Below, piece by piece: positions 1 through 6,430 of a stretch of DNA of 12,698 nt. How positions within the stretch are numbered: the first letter of the stretch is position 1; every line of letters starts with the position of its first letter. Source of the stretch: Pseudomonadota bacterium. GTDB taxonomy: Bacteria; Desulfobacterota; BSN033; WVXP01; G020346125. A program made the position numbers and the translations under genes. The DNA lies in NCBI GenBank assembly GCA_030672465.1, contig DAOVGJ010000148.1, forward strand, positions 1-12,698, given 5' to 3'. The notes under the pieces were generated by a model, which did no database searches, had not been told where the DNA came from, and saw nothing but the letters and a program-made list of their open reading frames with translations.

Positions 1-498
1 AAGAGCAAGCAATTCCTCCCCTTCGTGAGCTGTGAAATGGAAAATCCGCGGGTGGAAGTCATCATCCAAGATGGTATTCAATATGTGAAACGCCATAGGG
101 GGACCTTTGATGTCATTCTGATCGATTCGACTGATCCCATCGGACCAGCAGTGGGCCTTTACCAAAAGGAGTTCCTCGAAGATGTCTATAAGGCCTTGAA
201 GGATGATGGAATTATGGTCGGCCAGTCAGAATCCCCCTTCTTCGATCAGGACATCGTCAGGGAATTATACGCCATTCTGAAACCCCTCTTCCCCATCCGG
301 AAGATGTATCTGGCACCGGTCCCATCCTACCCCAGTGGCTTCTGGAGTTTTGCATTCTGTTCCAAAAAGTATGATCCGATTTTGGATAATCGGTGCGAGG
401 ACCTGCGGCGCCTCAATCTCACTACGAGGTATTACAACGAAGCTATCCACCAAGCTGCCTTTGCCATTCCCAATTTTATCCAAGAATTGATCGCATGA
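1..498 (+). CDS. speE: Spermidine synthase (C-terminal part, 5' end outside window)
   Basis: Aminopropyltransferase that moves the aminopropyl group of decarboxylated S-adenosylmethionine to putrescine to give spermidine; cytosolic. The reading frame is open from base 1 (KSKQFLPFVSCEMENPRVEV...), so this is the last 165 residues of a protein usually near 280. The first ATG in the window (position 25) falls inside the conserved fold and is not the start. Visible family hallmarks are a PRVEVIIQDG stretch (SAM/dcSAM-binding acidic strand), the catalytic-loop motif DSTDPIGPA followed by LY, and QSESPFF; the tail (SYPSGFWSFAFCSKK) is also typical. The stop overlaps the start of the next gene as ATGA (495-498), which indicates translational coupling with the agmatinase-type gene and a polyamine operon. 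Assignment to the family is firm; the exact acceptor amine cannot be read from the fragment. Confidence 0.93.
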   Translation, partial: KSKQFLPFVSCEMENPRVEVIIQDGIQYVKRHRGTFDVILIDSTDPIGPAVGLYQKEFLEDVYKALKDDGIMVGQSESPFFDQDIVRELYAILKPLFPIRKMYLAPVPSYPSGFWSFAFCSKKYDPILDNRCEDLRRLNLTTRYYNEAIHQAAFAIPNFIQELIA

Positions 499-1349
499 CG
501 GACTTTCTCCAAAACCGTTTCCTATCCGCGGACTTCTCGTACGAGGAATGCGAAATATGCATTGTTGGTCTTCCCTATGATGGGACTTCTTCGTATCGGC
601 CCGGTGCCAGGTTCGGACCCAACGCCATCCGGAAGGCCTCTTGGGGGATGGAAACATATAGCCCTAATCTCGGGCGAGATCTGGGTGACCTAAAAATATG
701 CGACCTCGGGGATCTGGAGATTCCCTTCGGGAACAAGGAAATGGCCCTCGCGAAAATCAAAGAGGCGATTGAGAAGATCATCGATGATGGAAAATATCCC
801 GTTCTTCTCGGGGGAGAACATCTGATTACACTGCCCGTTGTCGAGGGGTTCCGGAACCGTTTTCGTGATTTAGCCGTGGTTCAATTCGATGCACACACAG
901 ACCTAAGGGACGAATACCTGGGGGAAACACTTTCCCATAGCACGGTAATGAGGAGGGTCTTAGAGGTCATCGGAACGGGAGGACTCTTTCAGTTCGGCGT
1001 CCGCTCTGGAAGTAGTGAGGAATTCAGCTACGCCAATGACATTGGGAGCCTCTATGATTTCAGCGAAGATGGGTTCCACAGGGCCATGAAGAGCATCAAG
1101 GACAAACCCCTCTACATAAGCCTGGATTTAGATGTCCTTGATCCGAGCATCCTTCCCGGGACGGGGAACCCCGAACCCGGAGGAATCGACTTCAACAAAA
1201 TGATACGTGGACTCCAAATCCTTGGAGAAGCCCGGGTAATCGGGTTTGACGTCGTCGAACTTTCACCCATTCACGACCCGTCGGAGGTTTCATCCATTGT
1301 AACCTCACAGCTGGTCCGCGAGATGATCTTGAATTATTGGTCAAAATAG
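495..1349 (+). CDS. speB: Agmatinase-family ureohydrolase
   Basis: Binuclear manganese ureohydrolase of the arginase/agmatinase family, 284 residues, expected to hydrolyse agmatine to putrescine and urea in the cytosol. All metal ligands are present: GGEH (His109), FDAHTD (Asp132, His134, Asp136) and SLDLDVLDP (Asp211, Asp213). GTGNPEPGG at 222-230 is the agmatinase-type substrate loop, and VVELSP (Glu255) follows. The ATG at 495 overlaps the speE stop (ATGA). The frame stays open upstream to about 393, but that part lies inside speE and lacks the family's N-terminal pattern, so 495 is preferred. Pairing with spermidine synthase places it in polyamine synthesis. An alternative substrate is N1-aminopropylagmatine, as in the Thermus route where SpeE acts before SpeB; sequence alone does not separate these. 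Confidence 0.92.
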   Translation: MTDFLQNRFLSADFSYEECEICIVGLPYDGTSSYRPGARFGPNAIRKASWGMETYSPNLGRDLGDLKICDLGDLEIPFGNKEMALAKIKEAIEKIIDDGKYPVLLGGEHLITLPVVEGFRNRFRDLAVVQFDAHTDLRDEYLGETLSHSTVMRRVLEVIGTGGLFQFGVRSGSSEEFSYANDIGSLYDFSEDGFHRAMKSIKDKPLYISLDLDVLDPSILPGTGNPEPGGIDFNKMIRGLQILGEARVIGFDVVELSPIHDPSEVSSIVTSQLVREMILNYWSK

Positions 1350-1470
1350 GTTATGTTAGCCAAGCTTGATGGAGTTGTGGCGAAGCCCAGGCTCCATTTC
1401 CAGAAAATGGCCCCTCATGGTCTAGGGGGATAGGAAAAAGGGGAAAGACAAAGGAAAAATCGGGGGGAGT
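1350..1470 (+). promoter_or_regulatory. Leader region of rpsB with two short tandem hairpins
   Basis: This 121-bp spacer separates the polyamine pair from rpsB. It can form two adjacent stems: CCATTT/AAATGG (1394-1399 with 1405-1410, 5-nt loop) and CCCCT/AGGGG (1411-1415 with 1424-1428, 8-nt loop), which abut without a gap. No U-run follows, so an intrinsic terminator is unlikely. A purine-rich stretch with a GGGGGGAG element lies just before the rpsB ATG and probably serves as the ribosome binding site. Many bacteria regulate rpsB-tsf through an S2-binding leader; that this one does is inference only. I found no convincing -35/-10 pair. Confidence 0.3.
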
Positions 1471-2310
1471 ATGGCCAACATTACGATGAAAGAGATGCTG
1501 GAAGCAGGGGTCCATTTTGGGCACGAAACGAAGAGGTGGGATCCAAAGATGAAGCCTTTTATCTATGCGGCCCGAAATGGTATCTATATCATTGACCTCC
1601 AAAAAACCGTCCACTTGTTCAAGGAGGCTTACAATTTTATACGCGATCTTACGTCAAAAGGTGAATATATCCTCTTTGTGGGGACGAAAAAACAGGCCCA
1701 GGATTCCATATATGAAGAGGCAACTCGATGCGACATGTTCTATGTGAACCGGCGGTGGTTGGGAGGAATGCTAACCAATTTCCAAACCGTCAAGAAGAGT
1801 ATCGACCAACTGAACAAATTGGAGTCGATGAAGAATGACGATATATACTCCCTTCTCCCCAAAAAAGAGGTATTACAATTGGAGAAACAGCGGAAGCGGT
1901 TGGAAAAATCCCTGGGAGGGATAAAGAGGATGGATAGGCTTCCAGGAGCCATCTTCGTCATTGACCTCAAAAAGGAGAGGATCGCGGTAAGCGAAGCAAG
2001 GAAACTGGGAATCCCATCGGTTGGCATCGTGGATAGCAATTGTGATCCCGATGAAGTCGATTACATTATCCCGGGTAATGACGATGCGATAAGGGCTATA
2101 CGCCTTTTCTCAAGCAAGATTGCCGATGCCGTAATCGAAGGGAGACAGCTGTACGAAAAGGCCCTCCAGGAGGAAGAACCAGAGGAGGAGATCGAACCAG
2201 GTGAAGGAACACCCCCGGAAGTTCCCCCCGTGGAGATGACAGGAGAGGGGGCGATAGTAGATTCCCCTTCTGAGCAGAAGGAAGAACCCGGAAAACCAGA
2301 GGAAGGATAG
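1471..2310 (+). CDS. rpsB: 30S ribosomal protein S2
   Basis: Structural protein of the small ribosomal subunit, 279 residues. The start MANITMKEMLEAGVHFGHETKRWDPKMKPFIY is the classic S2 N-terminus (GVHFGH), followed by FVGTKKQAQ, NRRWLGGMLTNF, the KRMDRLPGAIFVID segment and GIPSVGIVDSNCDPD with IPGNDDAIRAI; all core signatures are intact. The last 46 residues (234-279) are a Glu- and Pro-rich tail beyond the folded domain and look disordered. A purine-rich RBS precedes the ATG. tsf starts 10 bp after the stop, the usual rpsB-tsf pairing, so the two are probably co-transcribed. Confidence 0.98.
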   Translation: MANITMKEMLEAGVHFGHETKRWDPKMKPFIYAARNGIYIIDLQKTVHLFKEAYNFIRDLTSKGEYILFVGTKKQAQDSIYEEATRCDMFYVNRRWLGGMLTNFQTVKKSIDQLNKLESMKNDDIYSLLPKKEVLQLEKQRKRLEKSLGGIKRMDRLPGAIFVIDLKKERIAVSEARKLGIPSVGIVDSNCDPDEVDYIIPGNDDAIRAIRLFSSKIADAVIEGRQLYEKALQEEEPEEEIEPGEGTPPEVPPVEMTGEGAIVDSPSEQKEEPGKPEEG

Positions 2311-2320
2311 GTAAGTTCCC

Positions 2321-2935
2321 ATGGATATCGATGTATCATCAGTGAAAGACCTGCGACAGAAGACCGGTGCCGGGATCATGGATTGCAAAAGAGCCCTTAA
2401 GGAAGCCCAGGGAAACGTGGATAAAGCCATCGAATTCCTAAGGCAGAAGGGGCTGGCGAAAGCTGCTAAAAGAGGAGGGCGGAGGGCCGATGAGGGATTG
2501 GTCGGGTCTTACATCCACACGGGAGGCAGAATTGGGGTATTGGTGGAGGTCAACTGTGAGACGGATTTCGTAGCGAGGACACAGGAGTTCAAGGATTTGG
2601 TTAAAGATATCTCCATGCATATAGCGGCAGCTGACCCCCAATACCTAACCAGAGAGGATATTCCCGAGGAAGCTGTACAAAAAGAGAAGCACATCTTGAA
2701 GATGCAGGCACTGGAGATGGGTAAACCGGAAAAGGTTGTCGATCGGATCGTAGAAGGGAGAATAGAGAGGTTTTTCTCGGAAGTATGCCTTCTGGAGCAG
2801 GCCTATGTGAAGGACCTCGATTTAACTGTGGGGAATCTCTTGAACTCCCTCATGGGAAAGATCGGAGAACGAATCTCAATCCGGCGATTTACCAGATATC
2901 AGTTAGGGGAAGAAGCTAACGAGAGCGCCTCGTAG
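2321..2935 (+). CDS. tsf: Translation elongation factor Ts
   Basis: Guanine nucleotide exchange factor for EF-Tu, 204 residues. The N-terminal UBA-like domain carries the signature VKDLRQKTGAGIMDCKRAL (8-26), and the EF-Tu-contacting motif VNCETDFVAR lies at 77-86. It is the short form of EF-Ts, lacking the long C-terminal module of the about 280-residue E. coli protein; short forms of about 200 residues occur in many Desulfobacterota and thermophiles. The ATG at 2321 is preceded by an AGGAAGG element that overlaps the end of rpsB (about 2300-2306), so the two genes share expression signals. pyrH begins 16 bp downstream. Confidence 0.97.
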   Translation: MDIDVSSVKDLRQKTGAGIMDCKRALKEAQGNVDKAIEFLRQKGLAKAAKRGGRRADEGLVGSYIHTGGRIGVLVEVNCETDFVARTQEFKDLVKDISMHIAAADPQYLTREDIPEEAVQKEKHILKMQALEMGKPEKVVDRIVEGRIERFFSEVCLLEQAYVKDLDLTVGNLLNSLMGKIGERISIRRFTRYQLGEEANESAS

Positions 2936-2951
2936 GCCTCCCATTCCCACC

Positions 2952-3677
2952 ATGGTGAAAAAACCAAGATTTAAGAGGATTATCTTAAAAATCAGCGGGG
3001 AGGTCTTGGGTGGCAAAGAGGAATATGGTATAAGCTCGCAGGAAATAAGCGGGATTTCACACGAAATCAAGGAGTTAACCGAACGCGGGGTCCAGGTTGC
3101 GGTGGTTGTTGGGGGGGGGAATCTCTTTCGCGGGGTGGATGCCAGTTCAAAAGGGATGGACCGTGCCTCCGCCGATTATATGGGAATGTTGGCCACCGTG
3201 ATCAACAGCCTGGCCCTCCAGGATGCATTGGAGAAGATAGGGGTCTATACCCGTGTGCAATCGGCCATCGATATGCGCCAAGTGGCTGAACCCTATATCC
3301 GGAGAAGGGCCATCAGACATCTGGAGAAGGCAAGGGTAGTCATCTTTGCCGGCGGAACGGGAAATCCCTATTTCTCCACGGATACGGCGGCGTCTTTGAG
3401 GGCAATGGAGATAGGAGCAGACGCCCTCCTGAAGGCCACCAAGGTGGACGGTGTCTATGATTCGGATCCGATAAAAAACAAAAATGCCGTTAAGTTCGAC
3501 AGGCTTTCATATATCGATGTCCTCAAAAAAAAACTCAGGGTGATGGATGCAACGGCCGTCTCCCTTTGCATGGATAATCAACTGCCCATTGTTGTCTTTA
3601 ATGCGAGGAAAAAGGGGAACATCGTCAGAGCGGGAATGGGCGAAAAGGTGGGCACTATCATAGGTAGTATGGGGTAA
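2952..3677 (+). CDS. pyrH: Uridylate (UMP) kinase
   Basis: Bacterial-type UMP kinase of the amino-acid-kinase fold, 241 residues: UMP + ATP to UDP + ADP, cytosolic, normally a hexamer controlled by GTP and UTP. Visible motifs are LKISGE (12-17), VVGGGNLFRG (52-61), the nucleotide-binding AGGTGNPYFSTDTAA (133-147) and KATKVDGVYDSDP (161-173). The length matches the family. No strong Shine-Dalgarno is seen before the ATG, so translation may depend on re-initiation from tsf. The gene has two unusually long homopolymers for an essential gene: nine G at 3111-3119, coding the GGG of the GGGN loop, and nine A at 3525-3533, coding three lysines. The frame is intact across both. frr follows after 3 bp. 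Confidence 0.97.
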   Translation: MVKKPRFKRIILKISGEVLGGKEEYGISSQEISGISHEIKELTERGVQVAVVVGGGNLFRGVDASSKGMDRASADYMGMLATVINSLALQDALEKIGVYTRVQSAIDMRQVAEPYIRRRAIRHLEKARVVIFAGGTGNPYFSTDTAASLRAMEIGADALLKATKVDGVYDSDPIKNKNAVKFDRLSYIDVLKKKLRVMDATAVSLCMDNQLPIVVFNARKKGNIVRAGMGEKVGTIIGSMG

Positions 3678-3680
3678 CCA

Positions 3681-4238
3681 ATGCCCGAGAGGGTCCTCAA
3701 GGATCTTGAGGAAAAGATGAATAAGACGCTGAAGAACCTGCAGGGGGATTTCAACAAGGTCCGGACTGGCAGGGCATCCCTTGCCCTTTTCGATGACATC
3801 CTTGTGGACTATTATGGGACTCCGACCCCTCTTAAACAAACGGCCACCCTCTCCGTTCCGGAGAGCCGATTAATTATCATCCAACCATGGGACCCCCATA
3901 TGATCGGTGAAATCGAGAAGGCCATTTTAAAATCGGAGCTGGGCGTCACCCCGACAAATGATGGAAAGATCATCCGTATCACCATCCCCAGGTTGACGGA
4001 GGAACGCCGGAGAGAACTGGTGAAAATCGTCAAGAAAATGGGGGAAGGGGGCAAAGTGGCTATTCGCAATATTAGGAGGGATGCCAATGAAGATCTAAAG
4101 GACATGGAGAGGGAAAAGGCGATTTCTGAAGACGAACTCCATCAGAATATGGAAAAGGTTCAAAAGATTACCGATAGCTTTATCGGGAAAATCGACGAGG
4201 CTTTGGGTGCAAAGGAAAGGGAAATTCTCGAGATTTAG
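3681..4238 (+). CDS. frr: Ribosome recycling factor
   Basis: Acts with EF-G to split the post-termination ribosome; cytosolic, 185 residues, the standard length. Recognisable segments are VRTGRASLALFD (27-38), YYGTPTPLKQ (44-53), SRLIIIQPWDP, GVTPTNDGKIIRI, LTEERRRELVK and the basic RNIRRDAN region. The two long-helix regions at either end correspond to the three-helix bundle domain, and the middle is the beta/alpha/beta domain. It starts 3 bp after pyrH, with G-rich sequence at the pyrH end serving as RBS. In most relatives uppS would come next; here a ferredoxin gene intervenes. Confidence 0.97.
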   Translation: MPERVLKDLEEKMNKTLKNLQGDFNKVRTGRASLALFDDILVDYYGTPTPLKQTATLSVPESRLIIIQPWDPHMIGEIEKAILKSELGVTPTNDGKIIRITIPRLTEERRRELVKIVKKMGEGGKVAIRNIRRDANEDLKDMEREKAISEDELHQNMEKVQKITDSFIGKIDEALGAKEREILEI

Positions 4239-4277
4239 AATTAACCCCCGCGTTAAAAGGGTAGGTGCTCACCGTTG

Positions 4278-4290
4278 AAGGAGGTGATCC
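4278..4290 (+). promoter_or_regulatory. Exceptionally long Shine-Dalgarno sequence fixing the ferredoxin TTG start
   Basis: AAGGAGGTGATCC is a 13-nt uninterrupted complement of the conserved 16S rRNA 3' end (GGATCACCTCCTT). The GGAGG core ends 7 nt before the TTG at 4292, the optimal spacing. This decides the start: an upstream in-frame GTG at 4265 would place the SD inside the coding region and add nine residues foreign to the ferredoxin family. Such a strong site suggests high translation of a small abundant protein and possibly compensates for the weak TTG codon (inference). Confidence 0.85.
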
Positions 4291-4291
4291 T

Positions 4292-4462
4292 TTGCCATTC
4301 GTAATAACCGAAGATTGTGTAGCGTGTGGGACCTGTGCTGACGAATGTGAGGCAAATGCGATTGAAGAGGGGGAAGATATTTACGTAATCGATGAGGAGA
4401 AGTGCACGGAGTGCGGCACGTGTATCGAAGTCTGTCCGACGGAGGCCATCGTGGAGAAGTAA
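4292..4462 (+). CDS. Small 2[4Fe-4S] ferredoxin
   Basis: Low-potential electron carrier of the bacterial (clostridial) type, 56 residues, cytosolic. Two cluster-binding motifs are complete: Cys9, Cys12, Cys15, Cys19 (CVACGTCADECE) and Cys38, Cys41, Cys44, Cys48 (CTECGTCIEVCP). The second has the usual Pro after the fourth Cys, while the first has Glu in that place. It is rich in Asp and Glu, as these ferredoxins are. The start is the TTG at 4292, giving the family-like N-terminus (M)PFVITEDC, supported by a near-perfect SD. It sits between frr and uppS, where most bacteria have no gene, 53 bp after frr and 376 bp before uppS. Its redox partner cannot be deduced from these neighbours; it may be a general ferredoxin for anaerobic metabolism. 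Confidence 0.93.
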   Translation: MPFVITEDCVACGTCADECEANAIEEGEDIYVIDEEKCTECGTCIEVCPTEAIVEK

Positions 4463-4838
4463 TTGGAAGAAGGGAGGACGTATACCTCTTTACTTATACT
4501 CGGGAAAGACTTGGTATTCTTCTGATCGTGTCAAAGTGGTCCCTGACCAACTCAAGCCGAAGTTCTCCTACCCGGGGGATCCCCACCATCTTGGAGAAAT
4601 CCGTTGCTTCCTCGCTTCACTGCTTCCAAGGCATCCCTTTGATGTTTATGGCGTATGGGTGGAAAGTACAAACCTTCCAACCTCTCACTTGAAACCCAGG
4701 AAACTCCCAGCTTCGAATTTCCTTGAAAAATGGGTATCTCTGTGATAAATCTAAACTTTGGAGAAATTCGGGCGAGGCTTCTCAAGTCCCGTAGGCCTAT
4801 TTTCCCCTCCTTCAAACAGCGGGGACTACTCGGTATCC
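4463..4838. other. 376-bp gap between ferredoxin and uppS without a convincing gene
   Basis: Open frames here begin inside the ferredoxin gene or run antisense, and their products show no recognisable motif or suitable ribosome binding site. I looked for tRNA features and found no cloverleaf. Small structures include TGGTC-CCT-GACCA at about 4534-4546 and the palindrome GGGGATCCCC near 4573. A possible promoter lies near the uppS end. A short stem GAGG/CCTC (4474-4477 with 4485-4488) followed by TTTACTT is too weak to call a terminator. The region most likely separates transcription of the ribosomal block from that of the envelope block, or it holds an unrecognised small RNA. Confidence 0.4.
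4723..4751 (+). promoter_or_regulatory. Possible sigma-70-type promoter upstream of uppS
   Basis: TTGAAA at 4723-4728 and TAAATC at 4746-4751 are separated by 17 bp. The -35 matches consensus at five of six positions; the -10 is poor. It lies in the long non-coding gap and would give an uppS leader of about 80 nt. This is a pattern match only. Confidence 0.27.
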
Positions 4839-5582
4839 ATGGAAGAGTTGGTTAGGGAAAGACTACCGAGACACGTAGCCATTATCATGGATGGAAATGG
4901 CCGATGGGCAAGACACAAGTCCCTCAACCGAATCGAAGGCCATATTAAGGGAATCGAGGCCGTTCGGGCGGTAGTAACGGCGTGCCGAGAGTTGGGAATT
5001 GAATTCCTCACCCTCTACGCCTTTTCCATTGAGAACTGGAAACGTCCTGGGAACGAGATATCGGGCCTGATGGATCTCCTCCAGAGATATTTGAGGGAGG
5101 AATTGGACGAAATGTTGGAGAAAAACATCCGCCTCAGGGCTATCGGGGATCTAGACTCCCTTCCGCCGGATGCTCACGATACGTTAATTGAAACCCTGGA
5201 AAAGACGGCCCACTGCGACGCAATGGTGTTGACCTTGGCGCTGAGCTACAGCGGAAGGGACGAGATCATCAGGGCCGTTCGTCGCCTGATGGCGGATGGA
5301 GAAAACAAGGGAATTCGCCCCGAACAGATCTCCGAGGAAACTCTCTCCAATTACCTCTCGACAAAGGATATTCCTGATCCAGACCTATTGATCAGGACAA
5401 GCGGTGAATATCGAGTCAGCAATTTCCTCCTGTGGCAAATAGCTTACACTGAGATCTATGTGACGGAGACCCTATGGCCCGACTTCGGAAAAGATGACTT
5501 GATCAAGGCCCTGCTCAATTATCAGTCCAGGCAGAGGAGGTTTGGCCTCACCGACGAGCAATTGGCTATGGAGCCGGGCTAA
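4839..5582 (+). CDS. uppS: Undecaprenyl diphosphate synthase (cis-prenyltransferase)
   Basis: Condenses isopentenyl diphosphate with farnesyl diphosphate to the C55 lipid carrier for peptidoglycan and other surface polymers; soluble dimer at the membrane. The 247 residues carry the full signature set: IIMDGNGRWA (15-24, catalytic Asp18), RIEGHIKG (31-38), YAFSIENWKRP (60-70), RTSGEYRVSNFLLWQ (186-200), and YTEIYVTETLWPDF. The frame is open further upstream to a TTG at 4758, but the family begins just before RHVAIIMDGNG, so the ATG at 4839 is chosen; its RBS is weak. cdsA starts 12 bp after the stop, the conserved uppS-cdsA-dxr-rseP order. Confidence 0.96.
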   Translation: MEELVRERLPRHVAIIMDGNGRWARHKSLNRIEGHIKGIEAVRAVVTACRELGIEFLTLYAFSIENWKRPGNEISGLMDLLQRYLREELDEMLEKNIRLRAIGDLDSLPPDAHDTLIETLEKTAHCDAMVLTLALSYSGRDEIIRAVRRLMADGENKGIRPEQISEETLSNYLSTKDIPDPDLLIRTSGEYRVSNFLLWQIAYTEIYVTETLWPDFGKDDLIKALLNYQSRQRRFGLTDEQLAMEPG

Positions 5583-5594
5583 GGCGTAAGATGG

Positions 5595-6422
5595 ATGCCC
5601 AAGAAGGCCACCATCGAGGTCAGAATGCTGAAGAAACGAGTTTTAACCGGTGTTATCGCCATCCCCGCCTTATATTTGCTCATCGGATATGGACCTGAAC
5701 CAACCCTTTTCATTATGGTTTTGATCGCCGTTGCCGTGGGCTTGCACGAGTTTTACTCCTTGGTACTTCCGGAAAATAAACGGCACGAAAGGGCGATCGG
5801 AATCCTCTTGGGAATGCTATTGGTCTCCCTCATCTATTTCGGGGATTCCCGCCTTTTACAGGCCTCATTGGGTTTTAGCATCATCTTACTATCCATCACC
5901 TATATGCTGAAATCGACAAATTTCGCGTTGGCTATATCCAAGATGGCCCTCACCCTCTTTGGAATCCTTTACATCGGTCTTCTCTTATCGTATGTAATTT
6001 TAATCGATAAAACCGCTGCGGGAAAACAATGGGTCTTCTTTCTCGTTACGACCATTTGGGCCGCGGATATCAGCGGCTTCTTCGTGGGTTCTCTGGTGGG
6101 CAGACACAAACTGTATCCCAAAGTAAGCCCTAACAAGACCATCGAAGGCTTGGGAGGTGGGGTGGTCGGGGCAATTGCTGCCGCTCTGGTATATCGGAAA
6201 TTCTTCTTCTCCGTTTTGGAGGTATCCGGCTGTGTTTTCCTGGGCTCTTCCCTGACCCTATTCGGACAGATGGGGGATTTCACCGAATCAATGATTAAGC
6301 GGAGCGCCCATGTGAAGGATTCCAGCGGCCTCATCCCAGGGCACGGCGGGATGTTGGATCGATTGGATAGCTTTCTCTTTTCGGCACCTTTCCTTTACTA
6401 TTACATCTGTTGGGGAGGGTAA
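5595..6422 (+). CDS. cdsA: Phosphatidate cytidylyltransferase (CDP-diglyceride synthase)
   Basis: Integral membrane enzyme making CDP-diacylglycerol from phosphatidic acid and CTP, the branch point for all phospholipids here. It is 275 residues with multiple hydrophobic segments. The family signature near the C-terminus is complete: S-M-I-K-R-x4-K-D-x-S-G-L-I-P-G-H-G-G-M-L-D-R-L-D at about 232-258. Upstream PNKTIEGLGGG and WAADISGFFVGSLVGRHKL are also typical. The start is uncertain: ATG 5595 follows a weak AAGG, whereas an in-frame ATG at 5625 (MLKKRVLTGVIAIP) follows GAGGT by 4 bp and resembles the usual CdsA N-terminus. The longer form is listed. Downstream pssA and psd use its product. 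Confidence 0.95.
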   Translation: MPKKATIEVRMLKKRVLTGVIAIPALYLLIGYGPEPTLFIMVLIAVAVGLHEFYSLVLPENKRHERAIGILLGMLLVSLIYFGDSRLLQASLGFSIILLSITYMLKSTNFALAISKMALTLFGILYIGLLLSYVILIDKTAAGKQWVFFLVTTIWAADISGFFVGSLVGRHKLYPKVSPNKTIEGLGGGVVGAIAAALVYRKFFFSVLEVSGCVFLGSSLTLFGQMGDFTESMIKRSAHVKDSSGLIPGHGGMLDRLDSFLFSAPFLYYYICWGG

Positions 6423-6430
6423 GGCACCTC

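Noticed and set aside
393..494. N-terminal extension of the agmatinase upstream of 495
   Set aside because: It lies within the speE coding sequence in another frame, and the family N-terminus and ATGA coupling favour 495.
4474..4495. Possible terminator after the ferredoxin (GAGG/CCTC stem then TTTACTT)
   Set aside because: A 4-bp stem is too weak and the T-stretch is interrupted.
4535..4725. tRNA-like fragments such as CTTCGAATTT in the gap
   Set aside because: No acceptor, D or anticodon stems could be paired at the right distances.
4392..4745. Overlapping plus-strand open frames running from the ferredoxin gene into the gap
   Set aside because: They start inside the ferredoxin in other frames, have no ribosome binding site and give basic or mixed sequences without recognisable motifs.
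4552..4815. Minus-strand open frame of 87 codons in the gap
   Set aside because: No Shine-Dalgarno, no family resemblance, and it runs antisense to the direction of all neighbours.
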